Assembly (NCBI GenBank): GCA_963840095.1
Contig: CAWIXN010000008.1
Location: 62,001-126,000 of the forward strand
Reading direction: 5' to 3'
Length of the DNA stretch: 64,000 bases
From: DATBGO01 sp963840095
GTDB taxonomy: Bacteria; Actinomycetota; Actinomycetes; Streptosporangiales; Streptosporangiaceae
In this document: in pieces, positions 59,470 to 64,000 of the stretch
How the letters are laid out: the number at the start of each line of letters is the position of its first letter
Numbering within the stretch: position 1 is the stretch's first letter
The notes under the pieces: generated by a model
What the model was told of the DNA's origin: nothing
Seen by the model: the letters and a program-made list of their open reading frames with translations, nothing else
Database searches by the model: none
Translations under genes and position numbers: made by a program

Positions 59470-60756
59470 TTGGCCGCCATCGAAGCCATTCACGCCAGGC
59501 AGATCCTGGACTCGCGGGGCAATCCGACCGTGGAAGTCGAAGTCGTGCTCGACGACGGCACCCTGGGCCGGGCTGCCGTGCCCAGCGGCGCCTCGACCGG
59601 CGCGTTCGAGGCCGTCGAGTTGCGGGACGGCGGCCCGGAGTACGGCGGCAAGGGCGTGACCAAGGCGGTCCAGGCGGTCATCGACGAGATCCAGCCCGCT
59701 CTGCTCGGTTATGACGCCGACGATCAGCGGCTGATCGACCAGGCCCTGATCGACCTGGACCGGACCCCGGACAAATCCAGGCTGGGGGCGAACGCGATCG
59801 TCGGGGTCAGCCTGGCCGTGGCCCGGGCGGCGGCCGAGTGGGCGAGGCTGCCGTTGTTCCGTTACCTGGGCGGCCCGAACGCGCACGTGCTGCCGGTTCC
59901 GATGATGAACATCCTGAACGGCGGCGCCCACGCCGACAGCAACGTCGATATCCAGGAGTTCATGGTCGCACCGATCGGCGCGGCCACTTTCGCCGAGGCG
60001 CTCCGCTGGGGAGCGGAGACGTACCACGCCCTGAAGTCGGTGCTCAAGCAGCACGGGCTGAATACCGGCGTGGGTGACGAGGGCGGCTTCGCCCCCGACC
60101 TCGAGCACAACCGGGCCGCGCTTGACCTGATCGTCGAGGCGATCAGTAAGGCCGGGCTGGTGCCCGGGCAGGACGTGGCCCTGGCGATCGACGCGGCCGC
60201 CAACTCGTTCTACGCCGACGGCAGCTACCAGTTCGAGGGCAGCCGGAAGAACGCGGCCGAGATGACCCGCATCTACGCGGACTGGCTCAATGCCTATCCG
60301 ATCGTGTCGCTGGAGGACCCGCTGCAGGAGGAGGACTGGGCCGGCTGGCATGAGCTGACCGCCGCGCTCGGTGGCCGCGTGCAGATCGTTGGTGACGACA
60401 TTTTCGTCACCAACCCGCAGCGGCTGCGGCGCGGCATCGCGGAGCGTTCGGCTAACTCACTGCTGGTGAAGGTCAACCAGATCGGCACGCTGACCGAGAC
60501 GCTGAACGCGGTGGCCCTGGCCCACCGGTCCGGGTTCACCTGCCAGATCAGTCACCGCTCCGGCGAGACCGAGGACACGACGATCTCCGACCTCGCGGTG
60601 GCGATCAACTGCGGCCAGATGAAGACCGGAGCGCCCTGCAGGTCCGAGCGGGTGGCCAAGTACAACCAGCTGCTCCGCATCGAGGAACTGCTCGGGGACG
60701 CCGCGTCGTACGCGGGACGGGCGGCCTTCCCCCGCTCGTCGGCTGGCGGCCAATGA
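59470..60756 (+). CDS. eno: Enolase
   Basis: The 428-residue glycolytic enzyme converts 2-phosphoglycerate to phosphoenolpyruvate. Motifs: ARQILDSRGNPTVEVEVVLD, VPSGASTGAFEAVELRD, GDEGGFAPDLEHN, SLEDPLQEEDWAGW, LLVKVNQIGTLTET and ISHRSGETEDTTISDLAVA. The start is TTG at 59470, with GGAG 5 bp upstream, in line with MAAIEAIHARQILDSRG of relatives. A septum gene overlaps its end by 4 bp. Confidence 0.96.
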   Translation: MAAIEAIHARQILDSRGNPTVEVEVVLDDGTLGRAAVPSGASTGAFEAVELRDGGPEYGGKGVTKAVQAVIDEIQPALLGYDADDQRLIDQALIDLDRTPDKSRLGANAIVGVSLAVARAAAEWARLPLFRYLGGPNAHVLPVPMMNILNGGAHADSNVDIQEFMVAPIGAATFAEALRWGAETYHALKSVLKQHGLNTGVGDEGGFAPDLEHNRAALDLIVEAISKAGLVPGQDVALAIDAAANSFYADGSYQFEGSRKNAAEMTRIYADWLNAYPIVSLEDPLQEEDWAGWHELTAALGGRVQIVGDDIFVTNPQRLRRGIAERSANSLLVKVNQIGTLTETLNAVALAHRSGFTCQISHRSGETEDTTISDLAVAINCGQMKTGAPCRSERVAKYNQLLRIEELLGDAASYAGRAAFPRSSAGGQ

Positions 60757-61163
60757 GAGCACCGGCGGACCGCGGTTCTGGCCAGCCGGACCCGCCGCGG
60801 ATCACCGGCCGGGCCGCGTTGCTCGCCGTCGTACTGTGCGCCATCGCGCTGAGCCTGGCCTATCCGGTCCGGGAGTACATTGCCCAGAGCCGCCGGATCG
60901 GCCAGCTTGAGGCGCAGCGGCAGGAAATCACGGCCCAGGTGAATGCGCTGTCCGCTGAGCAGCGGCGGCTCAGCAGCCCGGCGTACGTGGAGCAGCAGGC
61001 CCGCGACAACCTGCACATGTGCCTGCCGTCAACGACCTGCTATGTGATCGTCAACGGCGGTACGCAGGCCGGCCGCCAGCCGCACGCGCGCACCGCCGCG
61101 CCCGCGTGGTACCAGCGGCTGTGGGATTCCGTCCAGCAGGCGGACAAGGCCGGAGCCAGGTGA
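60753..61163 (+). CDS. DivIC/FtsB-family septum formation protein
   Basis: The 136-residue bitopic protein has a short cytoplasmic start, one helix (about 21-38, AALLAVVLCAIALSLAYP) and an extracytoplasmic coiled coil (IGQLEAQRQEITAQVNALSA, EQRRLSSPAYVEQQARDNLH). It forms the FtsB-FtsL-FtsQ type complex of the divisome. The order eno-divIC-DUF501-ppx is conserved in actinobacteria. Confidence 0.9.
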   Translation: MRAPADRGSGQPDPPRITGRAALLAVVLCAIALSLAYPVREYIAQSRRIGQLEAQRQEITAQVNALSAEQRRLSSPAYVEQQARDNLHMCLPSTTCYVIVNGGTQAGRQPHARTAAPAWYQRLWDSVQQADKAGAR

Positions 61164-61191
61164 TGGTGGGCGCCAGAGAACGGCCCCGGGC

Positions 61192-61833
61192 GTGACGGCA
61201 GCGGATTCCGGACGGACCGATGTGGCCGCGGCAGACGCGGCCACAGCGGATGTGCCTGAGGCGGTGCCTGAGGCGGTGCCTGAGGCGGATGTAGCGCCGC
61301 GGGATGTGGCCGCGGTGGCGGCGCAGCTCGGTCGTCCGCCGCGCGGCCTGCGCTCGGTGGCGCACCGGTGCCCGTGCGGGTGGCCTGACGTCGTCGAGAC
61401 CGCACCGCGGCTGCCCGACGGTACGCCGTTCCCCACCCTCTACTACCTGACCTGCCCTCGCGCCTGCGCTGCCGTCGGTCGGCTGGAGGCAGCCGGAACG
61501 ATGCGCGAGCTGACCGCACGGCTGGCCGGCGAGCCCGGCCTGGTCCGCGCTTACGCGGCGGCGCACCGCGATTACCTGGCCCGCAGGGACGCGGCGGCCC
61601 GGGCAGCGGGCGTCGAGCCACTTCCGCCGCCTACCCAGAGCGCGGGCGGCATGCCGGACCGGGTCAAGTGCCTGCACGCGCTGCTGGCTCACGAGCTGGC
61701 GGTCCCTGGCGCCAACCCGCTGGGCCGCGAGGTAGCCCGGATGGTGGGGCCATGGTGGCTGGCAGGCGCCTGCGTCGGGGTAGATCCTCCACCGGAGCCT
61801 GCGGCCAGGCGGCGCGGCCGGGCTGACGAATGA
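61192..61833 (+). CDS. DUF501 protein
   Basis: The 213-residue protein has DUF501 features: VAAQLGRPPRGLRSVAHRCP, FPTLYYLTCPRACAAVGRLE, MPDRVKCLHALLAHELAVPG, NPLGREVARMVGPW, with three to four conserved Cys/His positions. The family is always near ppx and divIC in actinobacteria and has no known function. Near the N-terminus a 12-bp unit encodes EAVP repeats. GTG start. The stop overlaps ppx by 4 bp. Confidence 0.88.
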   Translation: MTAADSGRTDVAAADAATADVPEAVPEAVPEADVAPRDVAAVAAQLGRPPRGLRSVAHRCPCGWPDVVETAPRLPDGTPFPTLYYLTCPRACAAVGRLEAAGTMRELTARLAGEPGLVRAYAAAHRDYLARRDAAARAAGVEPLPPPTQSAGGMPDRVKCLHALLAHELAVPGANPLGREVARMVGPWWLAGACVGVDPPPEPAARRRGRADE

Positions 61834-62891
61834 ACCAGGCGGCCAGCCAGCCGGGGACCGTGCGGGTCGCGGCGATCGATTGCGGTACCAACTCGCTGCG
61901 GCTGCTGATCGCTGATGTCAACCCGCGCCGCGGCGAGCTCACCGACCTGGTTCGCCGGATGGAAATCGTCCGGCTCGGCCAGGGCGTCGACGCCACCGGC
62001 CAGCTGGCCGCGGAGGCGCTGGACCGGACGTTCAGGATGCTGGCGGAGTATGCCGACGCGATCAGCTCCGCCTCGGTGCAGGCGGTCCGCATGGTCGCGA
62101 CCAGCGCGACCAGGGATGCCAGCAATGCGACGGACTTCACCAGCGGGGTGCGACAGATATTGGGGTCCGATCCTGAGGTCCTCAGCGGTGATCAGGAGGC
62201 GTGGCTGGCGTTCACCGGCGCGACGGCAGAACTAGCCCCTGGCCGCAGCGGAGCGCATGGCCCCGGCGGCGCGCGTGGCGGCGAGCCTGGCCCGGCCTCC
62301 GGGAAAGCTTCCGCTCCGCTGGCGCCGCCCTACCTGGTGGCCGACATTGGCGGCGGGTCTACCGAGTTCGTGGTCGGCGGTGGCGACGAGGGGACCGGGC
62401 CCGCTGGCCAGCTCGCCGCCATTTCCGTCGACATCGGCTGCGTCCGGCTGACCGAGCGTCACCTGCATTCCGATCCGCCCCCGGCGGCCGAGATCGAGGC
62501 GGCGGTCGCGGATATCGACGCGGCGCTCGCTGTCGTAGCCGGGAGAATACCGGTGGCCAGCGCCCGTACCCTGGTGGGCCTAGCCGGCTCGGTGACCACG
62601 GTGGCCGCGATCGCGCTCGGGCTAGAGGCCTATGACCCTGGACGCACCCATCATGCCCGGATTCCGGCCCGCCAGGTCAGTGCGGTGACCGCCGAGTTGC
62701 TTCGGCTGAGCCGCCAGGACCGCGCCAGCATCGGCGTGATGCACCCAGGCCGGGTGGACGTGATCGGCGCCGGGGCCCTGGTGCTGGACCGGGTGCTGCA
62801 GAAGTTTGGCTTCAGCGAGGTAGTCACCAGCGAGCACGACATCCTGGACGGCATCGCCTGGTCGCTAGCAGACAGCGGCCCGGCGCCGTGA
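61830..62891 (+). CDS. ppx: Ppx/GppA-family exopolyphosphatase
   Basis: The 353-residue ASKHA-fold protein has the phosphate-1 loop AAIDCGTNSLRLLIAD, the phosphate-2 loop VADIGGGSTEFVVGG and a GLAGSVTTVAAIALGLEAYD segment. It removes terminal phosphate from polyphosphate, or hydrolyses pppGpp. It lacks the C-terminal HD domain of long Ppx proteins, like the short actinobacterial Ppx1/Ppx2. A low-complexity insert lies at about 140-165. Confidence 0.92.
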   Translation: MNQAASQPGTVRVAAIDCGTNSLRLLIADVNPRRGELTDLVRRMEIVRLGQGVDATGQLAAEALDRTFRMLAEYADAISSASVQAVRMVATSATRDASNATDFTSGVRQILGSDPEVLSGDQEAWLAFTGATAELAPGRSGAHGPGGARGGEPGPASGKASAPLAPPYLVADIGGGSTEFVVGGGDEGTGPAGQLAAISVDIGCVRLTERHLHSDPPPAAEIEAAVADIDAALAVVAGRIPVASARTLVGLAGSVTTVAAIALGLEAYDPGRTHHARIPARQVSAVTAELLRLSRQDRASIGVMHPGRVDVIGAGALVLDRVLQKFGFSEVVTSEHDILDGIAWSLADSGPAP

Positions 62892-63838
62892 GCGGTCCGC
62901 TGCCGCCCGGTCCGCTGCCGCCCGGTCCGCTGCCGCCCGGTCCGCTGCCCCCCGGTCCGGTGCCTCCCGGTCCGGTACCGCCCGGCTCTGGCTGGCCTGA
63001 CGACCCGGCCACGTCCGCCACCCCGGTGGCGGCCGACCCGCAAGACGTCCGTGTGCTCGCCGTATCGGCTGGGACCCTGGCTGAGCTGGCCGCCCGGCAG
63101 TCGGTCTGCCGTGCCTGTGCCCGGCTGGTCGCCTGGCGCGAGCAGGTCGCCGCGGACAAGCGCCGGTCATTCCGATCAGAGCCGTACTGGGGACGGCCGG
63201 TTCCCGGCTGGGGGGCCGAACAGCCGCGGGTCCTGATCGCTGGCCTGGCGCCTGCCGCGCACGGAGGTAATCGCACCGGCCGCATCTTTACCGGTGACCG
63301 CAGCGGCGACGTGCTGTTCGCCTCATTGTGGCGGTGCGGGCTCGCGGCCAGGCCGGACAGCATCGCCGCCGGCGACGGGCAGCGACTCGACGCGGTGCGC
63401 ATGGTCGCAGCGGTCCGGTGCGCGCCGCCGGCGAACAAGCCCACGGTCGCCGAGCGCGATGCCTGCGCGCCCTGGCTGGCCGCTGAGCTCAGCCTGGTGG
63501 CGGAGCACCTCAGGGTTATCGTCTGCCTCGGTCATTTCGCCTGGCAGGCCATGTGGCCGCAGCTAGCCGCGCTCGGGCTGCCAGTCGTCCGGCCGCGTCC
63601 CGCGTTCGGTCATGGTGCCGAAGTCCGGATCGACCGGAGCGGTGCTGGCCGGAGCGGTGCTGGCCGGAGCGGTGCTGGCCGGAGCGGTGCTGGCGATGAC
63701 CGGGGGCGTTCCCGTCGCGCGCCGCTACTGGTCCTCGGCTGTTACCACCCCAGTCAGCAGAACACCTTCACCGGCCGGGTCACCGCCACCATGCTGGACG
63801 CGGTCTTCCAGCGCGCCAGGGTGGCGGCTGGCCTGTAG
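62888..63838 (+). CDS. Family-5 uracil-DNA glycosylase (UdgB type)
   Basis: The 316-residue enzyme removes uracil and other deaminated bases from DNA. Motif A is GLAPAAHGGNRTGRIFTGDR (no catalytic Asp or Asn, typical for family 5) and the late motif is HPSQQNTFTGR. The Cys residues VCRACARL (about 73-76) and RCAPP/CAPW fit an Fe-S cluster. Two repeat tracts are unusual: PLPPG(P) units at the N-terminus and RSGAG units at about 247-266, both from 15-bp DNA repeats. GTG start overlapping the ppx stop. Confidence 0.9.
   Translation: MSGPLPPGPLPPGPLPPGPLPPGPVPPGPVPPGSGWPDDPATSATPVAADPQDVRVLAVSAGTLAELAARQSVCRACARLVAWREQVAADKRRSFRSEPYWGRPVPGWGAEQPRVLIAGLAPAAHGGNRTGRIFTGDRSGDVLFASLWRCGLAARPDSIAAGDGQRLDAVRMVAAVRCAPPANKPTVAERDACAPWLAAELSLVAEHLRVIVCLGHFAWQAMWPQLAALGLPVVRPRPAFGHGAEVRIDRSGAGRSGAGRSGAGRSGAGDDRGRSRRAPLLVLGCYHPSQQNTFTGRVTATMLDAVFQRARVAAGL
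62899..62992 (+). repeat. 15-bp repeat at the 5' end of the glycosylase gene
   Basis: (T/C)CCGGTCCGCTGCCGCC-type units occur about six times in frame and encode PLPPGPLPPGPVPPG. Confidence 0.85.
63636..63702 (+). repeat. 15-bp repeat inside the glycosylase gene
   Basis: CCGGAGCGGTGCTGG is repeated four times in tandem, encoding RSGAG units between the core and the final motif. Confidence 0.85.
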
Positions 63839-64000
63839 CACTCTGGCTCGCCCAGGCGATGTGCTTACTGTGTGTATATGGCGGCCAGTCATTAGCTACC
63901 CCGCGTATGAACTGTATAGATCAAATGAATTAGATGGGTGCCATTGGGCGTGAATCGGACTCACCGTAATCCGTTAATCTAGAGTCAGCCGAACGGCGCG
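63839..64000. other. Non-coding right edge
   Basis: About 160 bp with lower GC than the rest of the window. No gene, tRNA or terminator could be supported; it may be the promoter area of a gene beyond the edge. Confidence 0.35.

Noticed and set aside
63890..63990. Possible tRNA at the right edge (short stem GTGA/TCAC with a 7-base loop on either strand)
   Set aside because: The loop lacks the TTCRA consensus and no acceptor or anticodon stem could be built around it.

Overview
The window is very GC-rich, densely coded chromosomal DNA of an actinomycete. The gene families point to a mycothiol-producing, Streptomyces-like or Streptosporangiales-like organism (inference): mshD next to glnR, a Nur-type Fur regulator, bldC, murT/gatD, bS22, rex-hemACD, and a cytochrome c maturation block downstream of hemL. 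I saw no rRNA, tRNA, CRISPR array, transposase or phage structural gene. Most of the window reads as conserved core chromosome with a few accessory patches.

Layout. 1-6.3 kb: mshD (partial) and glnR on the minus strand, then MoaD-like, DUF2993, ECF sigma/anti-sigma and thioredoxin genes, followed by a sulfur operon (DUF4395, CysA-type sulfurtransferase, DUF1416) preceded by a Cys-containing leader peptide and closed by a long hairpin. 6.6-16.8 kb is the main accessory region: a GntR/UTRA regulator and three large genes that resemble VirD4/TraG and HerA/VirB4 ATPases. Only the third keeps its Walker motifs. A decayed DUF222-HNH gene, itself broken by a DinB-like gene fragment, sits between genes two and three. 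16.8-30.6 kb: murT-gatD, DsrE, nitrobindin, a secreted G1-type glutamic peptidase, Nur, YgfZ, proline dehydrogenase, a frameshifted proC, a HTH protein, bS22, an acyltransferase, a HAD-IB phosphatase, a membrane-ABM fusion and a glutaredoxin. 30.8-39.8 kb: tetrapyrrole synthesis, with a Rex operator in front of rex-hemA-hemC-hemD, then hemB, a Prim-Pol gene and hemL. 41.4-45.9 kb: histidine phosphatase, a TlpA-like lipoprotein, ResB and CcsA for cytochrome c maturation, with no CcdA gene. 46-53.7 kb: a PLDc_N protein, an anthrax-lethal-factor-like metalloprotease with a small partner, bldC, a threonine dehydratase, DUF4229, an APS kinase fused to a degenerate ATP sulfurylase, and a methyltransferase. 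53.9-63.8 kb: mfd, a SurA-like lipoprotein, mazG, eno, a DivIC/FtsB-like gene, DUF501, ppx and a family-5 uracil-DNA glycosylase.

How the genes work together. Rex links the NADH/NAD+ state to heme synthesis, and heme feeds the nearby cytochrome c maturation genes. The sulfur genes and the APS kinase serve sulfur assimilation. murT/gatD amidates lipid II. mfd, mazG and the uracil-DNA glycosylase form a DNA-repair and nucleotide-sanitation cluster around eno and ppx.

A recurrent property is expansion of short GC-rich tandem repeats, usually with periods divisible by three, inside or between housekeeping genes (hemA, mazG, ccsA, udgB, the ABM fusion, hemD-hemB). The clearest case is a 33-bp repeat between the Prim-Pol gene and hemL. 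It makes a 54-residue repeat ORF that overlaps the neighbouring stop and start codons at both ends.
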